From contig CAKTZP010000002.1 in the NCBI GenBank assembly GCA_934636045.1, forward strand, positions 1 through 54,310: a DNA stretch of 54,310 bases. The letters run 5' to 3'. Origin of the DNA: an uncultured Oscillospiraceae bacterium. Its GTDB lineage: Bacteria > Bacillota > Clostridia > Oscillospirales > Oscillospiraceae. Under the pieces are notes generated by a model. It saw nothing but the letters and a program-made list of their open reading frames with translations. It did no database searches and had not been told where the DNA came from. Position numbers and translations under genes: made by a program. Positions 24,776-33,984 of the stretch are shown here, piece by piece (position 1 is the stretch's first letter; every line of letters begins with the position of its first letter).

Positions 24776-25950
24776 AGAAACTACTGTTTGTCATCAATTC
24801 CATGGGCTGCGGCGGCGCGGAGAAAAGTCTGCTGTCGCTGCTGTCGCTGCTGGATTATCACAAATATGACGTGACCCTGCAAATGTTCCGCCGCGGCGGG
24901 ATGTTTGAACAGCTGCTTCCACCGGATGTCCACCTCCGCGAGGAGCTGGACTATCCCCGCTTCTGCGCGAAAAGCCTTGCAGGACAGCTGTTTTTCTTCG
25001 ATTTTCGCCGCTTGGCCGCGCGCCTGCGGACGAGCCTTTGCCTCCGCAAAAACGCAAAGCAGGGGCGTCCGCTGCACGACGCGCAGGCTTATTGGAAGTA
25101 CGCTGGGCACGCGTATGACGTCCTGCCGGAGCAATATGATATTGCGATCGCATGGGGTCAGGGCACACCGACCCACTTCGTCGCCGAAAAAGTCCGGGCA
25201 GGGAAAAAAATCGCGTGGGTCAACGCAGATTATGCAAGTATGGGTCACAACAAGCTTTTTGACTTGCCATACTACGATAAGTTTGAAAAAATCGTCTGCG
25301 TTTCCGACCGGCTCCGCGCAGTAATGCAGCAAGTCTTCCCGGAGTATACAGCAAAACTAACAACGATTTATGATATTCAAAACCCCGAAACAATTGTAAA
25401 AATGGCACAGCGGCCATGCACCTTGTCGAACCCGCACGGTATTACAATCGTAACCGCAGGTCGGCTTTCTCCGGAAAAGGGCTATGACATTGCAACAAAA
25501 GCCGCGCAGCTTTTAAAAGCGCGCGGCGTGGATTTTCACTGGTATGTGCTCGGCGAGGGAAACCGCGTGCCGATTGAGGCGGATATTGCGGCCTATGGCA
25601 TCGCCGACTGCTTCACCCTGCTCGGCGCGAAGCCGAACCCCTACCCTTACATGAAATCCGCCGATATTTATGTGCAGACCTCGCGCTTTGAGGGCTACTG
25701 CCTCACACTGGCCGAGGCACGGATGCTGAATGTGCCCTGTGTCACGACGGAATTCGATGTCGTCTACGCCCAAATGATCAACGGCGAAAACGGCCTCGTC
25801 GTCCCAATGACCCCCGAAGCGGTCGCCGAAGCCATCCACCACCTTTCCACCACCCCCGCGCTGTATCAGCACATCCAATCCTATCTGAAGCAGGAGAAAA
25901 AGGGGAATGTGGAGGAAATTGAGAAGTTCTATCATCTGATGGAGTCATAA
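24772..25950 (+). CDS. Glycosyltransferase family 4
   Basis: A 392-residue GT-B enzyme, paralogue of the gene at 21673. KLLFVINSMGCGGAEKSLLS and LLDYHKYDVTLQMFRRGG open the acceptor domain; KKIAWVNADYASMGHNKLF and IVCVSDRLRAVM follow. The donor domain has TIVTAGRLSPEKGYDIATKA, GAKPNPYPYMKSADIYVQTS and RFEGYCLTLAEA. It lacks the repeat-encoded insertion seen in the 21673 gene, which marks that insertion as foreign. It is coupled to the upstream pyruvyl transferase by ATGA. Confidence 0.9.
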   Translation: MKKLLFVINSMGCGGAEKSLLSLLSLLDYHKYDVTLQMFRRGGMFEQLLPPDVHLREELDYPRFCAKSLAGQLFFFDFRRLAARLRTSLCLRKNAKQGRPLHDAQAYWKYAGHAYDVLPEQYDIAIAWGQGTPTHFVAEKVRAGKKIAWVNADYASMGHNKLFDLPYYDKFEKIVCVSDRLRAVMQQVFPEYTAKLTTIYDIQNPETIVKMAQRPCTLSNPHGITIVTAGRLSPEKGYDIATKAAQLLKARGVDFHWYVLGEGNRVPIEADIAAYGIADCFTLLGAKPNPYPYMKSADIYVQTSRFEGYCLTLAEARMLNVPCVTTEFDVVYAQMINGENGLVVPMTPEAVAEAIHHLSTTPALYQHIQSYLKQEKKGNVEEIEKFYHLMES

Positions 25951-25952
25951 TT

Positions 25953-27116
25953 ATGGAGCGCAAAAAGAAGCTTGCATTTGTCGCCAATTGCTGCATCGTC
26001 GGCGGCGTAGAAACCGCGCTGATTAGTCTTCTGAATCAAATTGATACACAGAAATACGATATCACGCTGTTTACAAATTTTTGCGGCAATCCGGTTGTCC
26101 ATGCGATTCCTCCGCAAATCAAATGCATCGATTTAGATGCGTATAATATCAAAACAGTTTATACAGCCGCGCGCAAAAGTCGGAACTACGGAAGGGCTTT
26201 GGCGATTTTATGGAATTATGCTCGTTTTCGCCTTGCCCGTGACAAATATTTAAAAACGCCGCTTCTTTATCAGCATATCAAATTTGATGAATCGAAATTC
26301 GACTGTGTTATCGCGTACAAATACGGTATATCTACTGTCTTTATTGCAAAAAATGCGCTAAATGCATCGAAAACCATTCTGTGGCTTCACGGGGTTCTTC
26401 CCTCACAAGACAAGCAGTACTTACAACTGCTATGCTCGTTTGATCAATGTTTCTGTGTTTCAGAATTTGTTCGGACTCATTTTCTTCAACGGTGCAGCAC
26501 TATGGCGGAAAAAACGGCAGTAATTCACAATGCGTTGAGCGCGGATGAGATTTTGAAAAAATCAGAGCCGCTTCCCTGCGACACTGATTTCTCCAAAGCA
26601 TGGCTGCTCACCACCGTTGGGCGATTGGGACAAGATAAAGGTCAAATTGTCATCCCAAAAACAGCCCGAATGCTCACCGACACCGGAATTGACTTCGTAT
26701 GGTATCTTATAGGAGACGGCCCGGAGCGTACCGCTATTGAGCAGGAGATCAAACGCTGCGGCGTAGAAGACAAAGTGTTTCTTTTGGGCACAAAATCAAA
26801 CCCATATCCCTATATCCGTACCTGTACAATCTATGTGCAAACCTCCACGTCAGAGGGTTGGTGTCTCACCACACAGGAAGCCCGGATTCTCCATAAGCCC
26901 TGCGTGGTAACAGACATTCCGGTGATGCATGAACAATTTGTCGACGGCGAAAACGGGATCATTGCTGACGGGACAGATGCAGCGGCCTTGTATCGCGGTA
27001 TTCTTCGCTTGATTCGTTCTGATGCGCTTCGTGTTCATATCACGGAAACGCTGTCTGCAACGCCGCAGGATACCGCGAACGAACTGGCGAAACTGTATGA
27101 TTTTATCGAAGGGTGA
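25953..27116 (+). CDS. Glycosyltransferase family 4
   Basis: A 387-residue GT-B enzyme and third member of the paralogous set. LAFVANCCIVGGVETALISL and NQIDTQKYDITLFTNF are at the N-terminus; TILWLHGVLPSQDKQYL is mid-protein; LTTVGRLGQDKGQIVIPKTA, GTKSNPYPYIRTCTIYVQTS and EGWCLTTQEARILHKPCV form the donor site. It is noticeably A+T-richer than the 21673 and 23681 genes, so it was probably acquired or exchanged separately. It starts three bases after the upstream stop. Confidence 0.9.
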   Translation: MERKKKLAFVANCCIVGGVETALISLLNQIDTQKYDITLFTNFCGNPVVHAIPPQIKCIDLDAYNIKTVYTAARKSRNYGRALAILWNYARFRLARDKYLKTPLLYQHIKFDESKFDCVIAYKYGISTVFIAKNALNASKTILWLHGVLPSQDKQYLQLLCSFDQCFCVSEFVRTHFLQRCSTMAEKTAVIHNALSADEILKKSEPLPCDTDFSKAWLLTTVGRLGQDKGQIVIPKTARMLTDTGIDFVWYLIGDGPERTAIEQEIKRCGVEDKVFLLGTKSNPYPYIRTCTIYVQTSTSEGWCLTTQEARILHKPCVVTDIPVMHEQFVDGENGIIADGTDAAALYRGILRLIRSDALRVHITETLSATPQDTANELAKLYDFIEG

Positions 27117-27118
27117 TC

Positions 27119-28651
27119 ATGAAAAACACGAAAAAAGGAATTGCCAATATTCTTACCGCGATCTTAAGCCAAGTTATCACGCTGGGGTTGGGGATCGTGA
27201 TTCCGCGGCTGGTGTTGGTGAATTTAGGATCGGAGGCCAATGGGCTTTTGAACTCCATCAGCACGGTTTTGACTTATGTGTCACTATTGGAGGCCGGGGT
27301 TGGTACGGCATCGTTGATGGCGCTCTATACGCCCGTCGCGCTGGACGACAAGTCGCAAATCAACGCCATCCTTGCAGCGACGAACACCTTCTACAAGCGT
27401 ACCGGGCGGTGGTATTTTATCGCCGTCACCGCGATGACGGTCGTCTTCCCGCTGACGATATCTTCGACCCTTCCCGTGTGGCAAATCATGGCCGTGACCT
27501 TCCTGAGCGGCATGCCGGGCGTGGTCAGCTATTATTTTCAAGGAAAGTATCAAATTCTGCTGCGTGCTGAGGGTCGGGACTACGTTCTGACCAACCTGAC
27601 CACTATCATCCATACCTGTACCAGTCTGGCCAAGATCGTTCTGCTGCTTTGCGGCTGCGATATTGTGATGCTGCAATGCATGTATATGGCGTTCAGCCTT
27701 GTGCAGGTCGCCTTCATCCTGCTTTACATCAAGCGCCGCTACGGCTGGCTGAATCTACATGTGGAGCCGGATTTTGATGCGATCTCGCAGAGCAAAAACG
27801 CGCTGGTGCATCAGGTTTCTGCGTTGATTTTTAACAACACGGATACCCTGATCCTGTCCTATTTTTGCGGCTTAAAGCTGGTCAGCGTATATTCTATGTA
27901 TGCGCTGCTGTTCGGGATCATTTCTACGGCGATCAACAACTTCGGCGGCGCGAATTTCATTTTGGGGCAGTCCTATCATACGGACAAGGAGCGCTTCCTG
28001 CGGCTTTTGGATACCTATGAAATTTTCAATATGGTGCTGACCTTCAGCCTGTTCTGCATCGCAAACATGTTTATCCTGCCGTTCATGAGGCTCTATACCA
28101 ACAACATCTCTGATGTGATATACGTTGACCGCTACCTGCCATATTTATTCATCTCGACCTACCTGCTCTCAAACGGCAGAAATTCCTCAACACAGGTTAT
28201 CAACTACGCCGGGCATTTCCGACAGACACAGTGGCGTTCGATCCTTGAATCAGTCATCAATATCACCATCTCGCTTCTAGCGGTCTCGCGCTTTGGTATC
28301 TACGGCGTTTTGATTGGCACGATTGCCGCACTGCTATACCGCACCAACGACATGATCATTTACGCCAACAAAAAAATCCTCGGGCGGAGTCCGTGGAGGA
28401 CGTATCGGCGGTGGGTGGTCAATTTGGGGTTGTTCGTTGCGCTGACGTTGGTCACGCGGCCGCTGTTGGCGCGGCTGGCGCTGGACAGTTATCCAAAAAT
28501 CATTCTTTGGGCTGCCGTTGCATCCCTCATCGTAATCCCGCTGTTTTTTGCGGCGGCGGCGCTGTTTGACCGCGAGACCTATCGCTACGCGAAGGGCATG
28601 CTTCTGCCCTATCTGAAGCGGCTGCGAAAGCCACACAGCAAAATCTCTTAA
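27119..28651 (+). CDS. Polysaccharide flippase (Wzx/MOP-like membrane protein)
   Basis: A 510-residue polytopic protein with 12-14 hydrophobic helices, matching oligosaccharide flippases. It opens NTKKGIANILTAILSQVITL followed by LGIVIPRLVLVNLGSEANGL, with VHQVSALIFNNTDTLILSYF mid-protein, a common pattern in Clostridial EPS loci. It should move lipid-linked repeat units across the membrane for the EpsG-like polymerase. I chose the ATG at 27119 with AAGGG five bases upstream; a GTG at 27113 is also in frame. It is the last gene of the cluster. No terminator is visible before the next gene, 26 bases on. Confidence 0.87.
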   Translation: MKNTKKGIANILTAILSQVITLGLGIVIPRLVLVNLGSEANGLLNSISTVLTYVSLLEAGVGTASLMALYTPVALDDKSQINAILAATNTFYKRTGRWYFIAVTAMTVVFPLTISSTLPVWQIMAVTFLSGMPGVVSYYFQGKYQILLRAEGRDYVLTNLTTIIHTCTSLAKIVLLLCGCDIVMLQCMYMAFSLVQVAFILLYIKRRYGWLNLHVEPDFDAISQSKNALVHQVSALIFNNTDTLILSYFCGLKLVSVYSMYALLFGIISTAINNFGGANFILGQSYHTDKERFLRLLDTYEIFNMVLTFSLFCIANMFILPFMRLYTNNISDVIYVDRYLPYLFISTYLLSNGRNSSTQVINYAGHFRQTQWRSILESVINITISLLAVSRFGIYGVLIGTIAALLYRTNDMIIYANKKILGRSPWRTYRRWVVNLGLFVALTLVTRPLLARLALDSYPKIILWAAVASLIVIPLFFAAAALFDRETYRYAKGMLLPYLKRLRKPHSKIS

Positions 28652-28677
28652 AATATCATATAAAGGAAGTCAAACGC

Positions 28678-30138
28678 ATGCAAGAACAGTTGCTATCAGC
28701 CACCGTGGAATTTGTGGACGGAGCGTATTTGAAGACGCGCTATGTGATGCAGGAGGATGGGAATTACATCATCCGCGTGGGGCGCGGGGAGCGGCGGGAT
28801 GTGCTGGGGTGCAAGGAGCTTTACGGCAAGGCGGTCAAGGCCGCGCTGGAGCTGGAATGCACCGCCTGCACCTTTGACCTGCGCCCGGCGCTGGAGCTGG
28901 GCGCGGACGGGCTGTTCGCCGCGGCCGAGGGCGTGTGCGGCGGCGCATACCGGAAAAAATTTGCGCTCGACGACCGGTGCGCGCCGGAGCTTGTGTGCAG
29001 CTTTCCCGGGCTGAGAACCGCGCCCGATTTTGACGCAACAGAGGCCGGAGCGCACGGCGCACCGGATTTCAACTCGTCAGATGCCGCGATGAGCGCGGAG
29101 GCCGCGCAGGCTGTGTCCCCGGAGAGCGCGGCGCAGGTCATGCGCCGGGCTTGGGCGCTGGCGCTGTGCATCATGGAGGCGCGGAATCTCGTCAACTGCC
29201 CGGCGAACCTGCTGCGCCCGGAGGAGCTGGCGCGGCGGCTGACGGCCATGGCCGAGGGGCTGCCGGTGGAGGCGGAGGTCTACGACGCCGCGGCGCTGGA
29301 GCGGCTGGGGCTGAACGGCCTGCTGACCGTCGGCGCGAGCAGCCGGTTTCCCCCGGCGCTGGTCGTGCTGCGTTACACCGGCGCGCCGGAGCGCGCCGAG
29401 CGGCTCGGCCTTGTGGGCAAGGGCGTGACGGTGGACACCGGCGGCTACTGCCTGAAATCCGCGGCCTCGATGGCCGGGATCAAGGGCGACATGGCCGGCG
29501 GCGCGGCGGTGGCGGCGGCTGTGCGCGCGCTGGCGCTGCACGGCGCGGCAGTGAACGTGACGGCGGTCGTCCCGGTGTGCGAAAACCGCATCTCCGACGG
29601 CAGCATGACACCCGGCGACGTGATTACCAGCCTCTCCGGCCAGACGATTGAAATTTTAAATGCCGACGCAGAGGGGCGCCTGATCCTCGCCGACGGCCTG
29701 ACCTGGGCGGCGGAGCACGAGGCCTGCACGCATCTGGTCGACGTGGCGACGCTGACAGGCGCGATCTGCGCAATGCTTGGCTACGTGACGACTGGCGTCA
29801 TGGCAAGCGACGATGATTCTTATGCAGAGCTGTCGCGTGCCGCGATGCATTCCGGCGAAAAATTCTGGCGTATGCCGGACGACGAGGAATATGAAAAATT
29901 GATCGAAAGCGACTACGCCGACGTGCGCAACACGAGCAAGGACGGCTGCGGCGCGATTACGGCGGGGCTGTTTTTGAGGAAATTCTCCGCCGGAAGGCCG
30001 TGGCTGCATCTCGACATCGCAGGCACGGCGGACAACAGCGGCTTTGTCTGGCAGCATCAGGTGCCCGGCGCGACGGGCACGGCCGTCAGCACGCTGTATC
30101 ATCTTGCAAAGGGGATTTTTGAGGAGGAACGCGCATGA
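28678..30138 (+). CDS. Leucyl aminopeptidase, peptidase family M17
   Basis: A 486-residue cytoplasmic metalloprotease that removes N-terminal residues from peptides. The catalytic C-terminal domain keeps the two-metal site: VGKGVTVDTGG (Lys, Asp), IKGDMAGGAAV (Asp) and ILNADAEGRLILADGLTW (Asp, Glu and catalytic Arg). ARNLVNCPANLLRPEELA marks the domain junction. The N-terminal domain is divergent, with an Ala-rich linker near residues 115-150. AAAGGAAG precedes the ATG. It is coupled to cutC by a 4-bp overlap. Confidence 0.93.
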   Translation: MQEQLLSATVEFVDGAYLKTRYVMQEDGNYIIRVGRGERRDVLGCKELYGKAVKAALELECTACTFDLRPALELGADGLFAAAEGVCGGAYRKKFALDDRCAPELVCSFPGLRTAPDFDATEAGAHGAPDFNSSDAAMSAEAAQAVSPESAAQVMRRAWALALCIMEARNLVNCPANLLRPEELARRLTAMAEGLPVEAEVYDAAALERLGLNGLLTVGASSRFPPALVVLRYTGAPERAERLGLVGKGVTVDTGGYCLKSAASMAGIKGDMAGGAAVAAAVRALALHGAAVNVTAVVPVCENRISDGSMTPGDVITSLSGQTIEILNADAEGRLILADGLTWAAEHEACTHLVDVATLTGAICAMLGYVTTGVMASDDDSYAELSRAAMHSGEKFWRMPDDEEYEKLIESDYADVRNTSKDGCGAITAGLFLRKFSAGRPWLHLDIAGTADNSGFVWQHQVPGATGTAVSTLYHLAKGIFEEERA

Positions 30139-30896
30139 AACTACCGTTAATTGAGGCTTGTGTGGATGGTTACGCGTCTTGCGTGGCAGCCTGCCGCGGC
30201 GGCGCAGACCGCTTGGAGCTCTGCGCGCATCTGGTCATCGGCGGCACAACACCCTCCCCGGCGCTGTTCCGGCAGGTGCGGCGCGACGTTCCGGTCAAAA
30301 CGAATGTGCTGATCCGTCCGCGCTTCGGCGATTTTCTCTATTCCGAGGCCGAGCTGGAACAGATGTGCGAGGAGATTCAGACGTTCGGCGGCCTCGGCGC
30401 AAACGGCGTGGTCATCGGCGCGCTGACGCCGGACGGCGATCTCGATCTGCGCGCCATGCAGCGCATGCTGGACTGCGCCGCAGGGATGGAAGTTACATTG
30501 CATCGCGCATTCGACATGACACGCGATCCAATGCGGACGCTGGAGGACGCCATCGCGCTCGGCTGCAGGACCATTCTGACCTCCGGGCAGGAGAAAAATG
30601 CCCTCGTCGGCGCGCCGCTGCTGCGGCAGCTGCACGAGGCCGCTGCGGGACGGATCGACATCATGGCCGGCTGCGGCGTGAAGAAGGAAAACATCCGAGA
30701 AATTTATGAGCTGTCCGGCGTCACGACCTTTCACACGACTGCGCGCCGTGGCGTCATCGACAGCGGGATGCGCTATCGCAAGCAAGCCGTCTCGATGGGT
30801 CTGCCGTCGCTCTCGGAATACGAGCTGTGGCAGACGGACGAGGACGAGCTGCGCGCATGCGCGCAAATCGTGCACGGACTCGGAGGGAACGCATGA
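30135..30896 (+). CDS. cutC: CutC family protein
   Basis: A 253-residue TIM-barrel protein. IEACVDGYASCVAACRGGAD, RLELCAHLVIGGTTPSPAL, NVLIRPRFGDFLYSE, GVVIGALTPDGDLD and VTLHRAFDM are diagnostic of CutC, as are ILTSGQ and MAGCGVKKENI. It was named for copper homeostasis in E. coli, but the biochemical role is unsettled and bacterial deletions often show little copper phenotype. Overlaps the aminopeptidase upstream (ATGA) and the transglutaminase gene downstream (ATGA). Confidence 0.93.
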   Translation: MKLPLIEACVDGYASCVAACRGGADRLELCAHLVIGGTTPSPALFRQVRRDVPVKTNVLIRPRFGDFLYSEAELEQMCEEIQTFGGLGANGVVIGALTPDGDLDLRAMQRMLDCAAGMEVTLHRAFDMTRDPMRTLEDAIALGCRTILTSGQEKNALVGAPLLRQLHEAAAGRIDIMAGCGVKKENIREIYELSGVTTFHTTARRGVIDSGMRYRKQAVSMGLPSLSEYELWQTDEDELRACAQIVHGLGGNA

Positions 30897-33421
30897 GGCT
30901 TTCCGCACAGGAGCAACAGCAGACAGAGCGGCGGCTTGCGATACGTTACGCGGCCGCAGGAGCGGAGGCGCGGGAGCAGCTGGAGCAGCGGCTCGCCGCG
31001 CTTTCGCCGGAGGAGGCGGCACTGACGCGCTGGTGCTACGCCGCCAGCCCGCTCAGCGATTGGGCAAATTACGATTTTCCCCTCTTTCACGCACACGCGG
31101 CGCACGCCCTGCGGCTGCGGACGGAGTCGCCGCTGGCCGCGGCACTGCCGGAGGGGCTGTTTTTGAACTATGTGCTCCACCCGCGCGTAAACGAGGAGGA
31201 GCTTTGCGACTGCCGGAGCTTTTTTGCAGCGCAGCTGCGCGAGCGCGTCGCGGGTCTGCCCGCGCGGAAGGCGGCGCTTGCCGTCAACGAATGGTGCGCC
31301 GAGCAGGTGTGCTACCGCGCGACGGACGAGCGGACGAGCGCGGCGCTGAGCGTGTGGCGCTCGGGCTTCGGCCGGTGCGGCGAGGAGTCGACCTTTGCGG
31401 TCAACGCGCTGCGGGCCGTCGGCCTCGCGGCCCGGCAGGTCTACACCCCGCGCTGGGCGCACTGCGACGACAACCACGCGTGGGTCGAGGTCTTCTGCGA
31501 CGGCGCGTGGCACTATCTCGGCGCGTGCGAGCCGGAGCCGGTGCTCGACCGCGGCTGGTTCACCGGCGCAGCCGGGCGCGCGCTGCTGGTACACAGCCGC
31601 TGCTTCGGAACGCCCGCGGCGGACGAGGACGTCATTTCCGTCGACGGCGCGGTGACATTTTTGAACCAAACGGCGCGTTACGCGCCGGTGCGCACGGCAG
31701 AGGTGTGGGTACGCGAGGCCGACGGCCGCCCCGCCACCGGGGCGGAGGTCACATTCGGCATTCTCAACGCGTCGGAGATCTTCCCCGCGGCAGTCACGCG
31801 GGCGGACGAGGCCGGAACGGCCCGCCTGCGCTGCGGCTTCGGCACGCTGGTCGTGTCGGCGCGGAAGGATGGGCGCTTCTGCGAGGCGCTCTATCCCGCC
31901 GCACAGGAGGCGGCGTTGTGCCTGACGTTGGGCGCGCCGGAAACGCCCACGGAGCACTGGTCGGAATTCCGCACGCAAGCGCCGAAGGATTCCGCCGCCC
32001 CCCGCGCAAAGCTCGCGCCGGAGGTGCGGGCTCTCTTCGCAGAAAAGGCAGCTGCGGCCGCACAAGCGCGCCGTGTCCGCGCGGCAGCAGACCTTGACCC
32101 GGCGCGGGCGCAGGCGCTCGCCGCGCGCCTCGGTGCAGAGGCTGAGGGGCTTTTACGAAGAGGCTGCGGCAATTTTGCCGCGCTGGCAGCGTTCTTGGAG
32201 GACGCGGCGTTTTCGGACAAGGCGAAGCTTGCGCTGCTGCGGACACTGAGCGAAAAGGATCTGCGCGACGTGCGGCCGGAGGTGCTGTGCGACGCGCTGT
32301 CGCAGGACGCAGCGGCCGCGCCGGAGGACGATTTTACATATCGTTACGTTCTCTGCCCGCGCGTCGGGACGGAACCGCTGCGCCCCTGCCGCGGGGCGCT
32401 GCGCGCCGGCCTTTCCGCGGCAGAGCAGGCCGCCCTCCGCGCCGCGCCGGAGCGGATTTGGGACTGGATCGCCGCGAAGTTCCACGCCGCGCCGGAGGCG
32501 GAGTATCGCCAGCTCGTCACGCTGCCCATCGGCGCGCTGCGGCTGCGCTGCGCAGATTTACGTTCGCGGCGGCTGCTGTTTGTCGCGCTCTGCCGGGCAC
32601 TCGGCGTGCCGGCGCGGCTCGATCCGGTCAGCGGCACGGCGGAATTCCGGCGCGACGGCCGCTTCCTCTCGCCGGAGGCAGGGCAGACCGCCAACGCAAC
32701 GCTGTGCCTTTGCCGCCAGCCCGGTGAAAGCTGGGAGCCCGGTGCCGATTTTGGGCTGGCTGTATCGGAGGACGGCGCGTGGCGTGCGCTTGCGCTGCCG
32801 AAGGCGGCGTGGGACGGCGATACGATGACGCTTGCGCTGCGGCCGGGCATTTATCGCATGTTAACCGACAGTCGTCTGCCGAACGGCGACATCTACGCGG
32901 CGCATTTGGAGCTTTCGCTCGCGGCCGGAGAAGCGAAATCGGTGCAGCTATACCAGCAGGCGGTCGCCCTTGCGGCGCTGGCGGTCGATTTTACGTTGGC
33001 CGATTTCTCCGCGGAAACGGACGACGGCCGTCCGACGGATGCCGCCGCGCTGACGCAGACGCCCGCACTGCTGCTGTGGCTCGAGGTGGGCAGCGAGCCG
33101 ACGGAGCACCTTCTCAACGAGCTTTTAGCGCAGAGGGAGCAGCTTGCGGCGCTGCCGCTGCGTCTGGTTCTCCTGCTGCGCGACCGGCAGGCGCTGCAAA
33201 ACGAAAAGCTGCGCGCTGCGCGCGAGGCCTTCCCGGCGGCGGAGGTCTGCTTCTCCGCAGCTTCCGCCGAGCCGGCGGCACGCAGTGCCTACGTCGACCC
33301 GGAGCAACTCCCCCTGCTGCTTCTCTGCGACGCCCCCCGCCACATTCTGCACGCCGCCGCCGGTTACCACATCGGCAGCCTCGCGCAGGCGCTGCGCTTC
33401 CTTCCCGCGCCCAGCTCGTAA
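30893..33421 (+). CDS. Large transglutaminase-like protein
   Basis: An 842-residue protein without a signal peptide. Residues ~85-240 form a transglutaminase/protease-fold domain: LNYVLHPRVNEEELCDCRSF, FGRCGEESTFAVNALRAVGL (Cys162), CDDNHAWVEVF (His195) and YLGACEPEP, where the usual acidic residue appears to be Glu213. A carboxypeptidase-regulatory-like beta segment follows (about 260-360). Residues ~480-610 look like a second, decayed copy: YVLCPRVGTEPLRPCRGAL repeats the first motif and RCADLRSRRLLFVALCRALG mimics the Cys helix, but I do not see an intact Cys-His pair. The C-terminal 150 residues may be thioredoxin-like (LLLWLEVGSEPTEHLLNELL). Substrate unknown; the M17 neighbour suggests peptide processing. 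Confidence 0.8.
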   Translation: MRLSAQEQQQTERRLAIRYAAAGAEAREQLEQRLAALSPEEAALTRWCYAASPLSDWANYDFPLFHAHAAHALRLRTESPLAAALPEGLFLNYVLHPRVNEEELCDCRSFFAAQLRERVAGLPARKAALAVNEWCAEQVCYRATDERTSAALSVWRSGFGRCGEESTFAVNALRAVGLAARQVYTPRWAHCDDNHAWVEVFCDGAWHYLGACEPEPVLDRGWFTGAAGRALLVHSRCFGTPAADEDVISVDGAVTFLNQTARYAPVRTAEVWVREADGRPATGAEVTFGILNASEIFPAAVTRADEAGTARLRCGFGTLVVSARKDGRFCEALYPAAQEAALCLTLGAPETPTEHWSEFRTQAPKDSAAPRAKLAPEVRALFAEKAAAAAQARRVRAAADLDPARAQALAARLGAEAEGLLRRGCGNFAALAAFLEDAAFSDKAKLALLRTLSEKDLRDVRPEVLCDALSQDAAAAPEDDFTYRYVLCPRVGTEPLRPCRGALRAGLSAAEQAALRAAPERIWDWIAAKFHAAPEAEYRQLVTLPIGALRLRCADLRSRRLLFVALCRALGVPARLDPVSGTAEFRRDGRFLSPEAGQTANATLCLCRQPGESWEPGADFGLAVSEDGAWRALALPKAAWDGDTMTLALRPGIYRMLTDSRLPNGDIYAAHLELSLAAGEAKSVQLYQQAVALAALAVDFTLADFSAETDDGRPTDAAALTQTPALLLWLEVGSEPTEHLLNELLAQREQLAALPLRLVLLLRDRQALQNEKLRAAREAFPAAEVCFSAASAEPAARSAYVDPEQLPLLLLCDAPRHILHAAAGYHIGSLAQALRFLPAPSS

Positions 33422-33456
33422 ACAAGTATCTTTTAATATCGCTTCTATCGTGTCCA

Positions 33457-33488
33457 CGCAGAGTGCCGGAGCCGTCCGGCGCTCTGCG
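33457..33488. repeat. Duplicated terminator-type hairpin without U-tract (left flank of element)
   Basis: CGCAGAGTGCCGGA (33457-33470) pairs with 33475-33488, allowing one T-G pair. Thirty bases of it (33458-33487) are repeated exactly at 33746-33775. There the hairpin is followed by seven T residues; here it is followed by the element's CAGGCTG end instead. Confidence 0.75.
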
Positions 33489-33744
33489 TCAGGCTGTCAA
33501 AAAAGCCCGTAACCGTCAAAATCAGCTCCCTTATTTATGGCTTCTTGTTCTTTGTGCTTTGATTTACAAAGACGGAGCATTCCGAGCTTTATCGCCTGAG
33601 AAATCGCTTGCTTCGCAAGGATTTTGACTTCCTGCGCAACTCACGCCCTACCGTACCCATGTACGCCGACGGGCGTGAGTTGCTTGTCTTCCGAACTTTT
33701 TTGCAGCCTGTCAGCGTGTCGAAAAGGAATTTTCGACACGCTGA
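33489..33744. mobile_element. MITE-like palindromic element between duplicated hairpins
   Basis: Nested inverted repeats and no gene. Outer ends are CAGGCTGTCAAAAAAG (33490-33505) and CTTTTTTGCAGCCTG (33696-33710). Inner pairs are GTCAAAATC (33515-33523) with GATTTTGAC (33620-33628), and GCAACTCACGCCC (33636-33648) with its perfect complement at 33671-33683. A further 15-bp hairpin sits at 33711-33744. The right third matches window positions 1-76. Exact 30-bp copies of a terminator hairpin flank it. No transposase is present, so it would need help in trans. Confidence 0.65.
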
Positions 33745-33745
33745 T

Positions 33746-33783
33746 GCAGAGTGCCGGAGCCGTCCGGCGCTCTGCATTTTTTT
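33746..33783 (+). terminator. Rho-independent terminator
   Basis: GCAGAGTGCCGGA (33746-33758) pairs with 33763-33775 and is followed by TTTTTTT. It would end the aminopeptidase/cutC/transglutaminase transcript, now separated from that operon by the inserted element. Confidence 0.85.
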
Positions 33784-33864
33784 GCTCCGGGGAGGGCGGC
33801 GCCGGGCAGAGCAGCCTGCCGTCCGGACGCGCCGGCAGGCAAAAAACCACCGCGCCTTGCAAAT

Positions 33865-33919
33865 TTGACATTGATTTTACAAAAATGGGGTTTTGCGTTT
33901 TACGATGGGGAAATAGAAT
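33865..33919 (+). promoter_or_regulatory. pst operon promoter with PhoP-box-like direct repeats
   Basis: TTGACA (33865-33870) and TTTACA (33876-33881) are spaced 11 bp start to start, and TTTACG lies at 33899-33904, near a third multiple. Firmicute PhoP boxes are TT(A/C/T)ACA-like repeats every 11 bp. A -10-like TAGAAT (33914-33919) has no good -35, as expected for an activated promoter. The PhoP candidate is encoded at the end of the same operon. Confidence 0.5.
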
Positions 33920-33984
33920 TGGGGCGTATCGAGGAGATCGATTATGAATTGCCGCGCGCAGCGCGGCGGAAAGAAGGAGAAATT

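Noticed and set aside
30827..30892. Upstream in-frame start for the transglutaminase-like gene
   Set aside because: It would lie inside cutC; the ATG at 30893 gives the usual ATGA coupling and follows a GGAGGG site.
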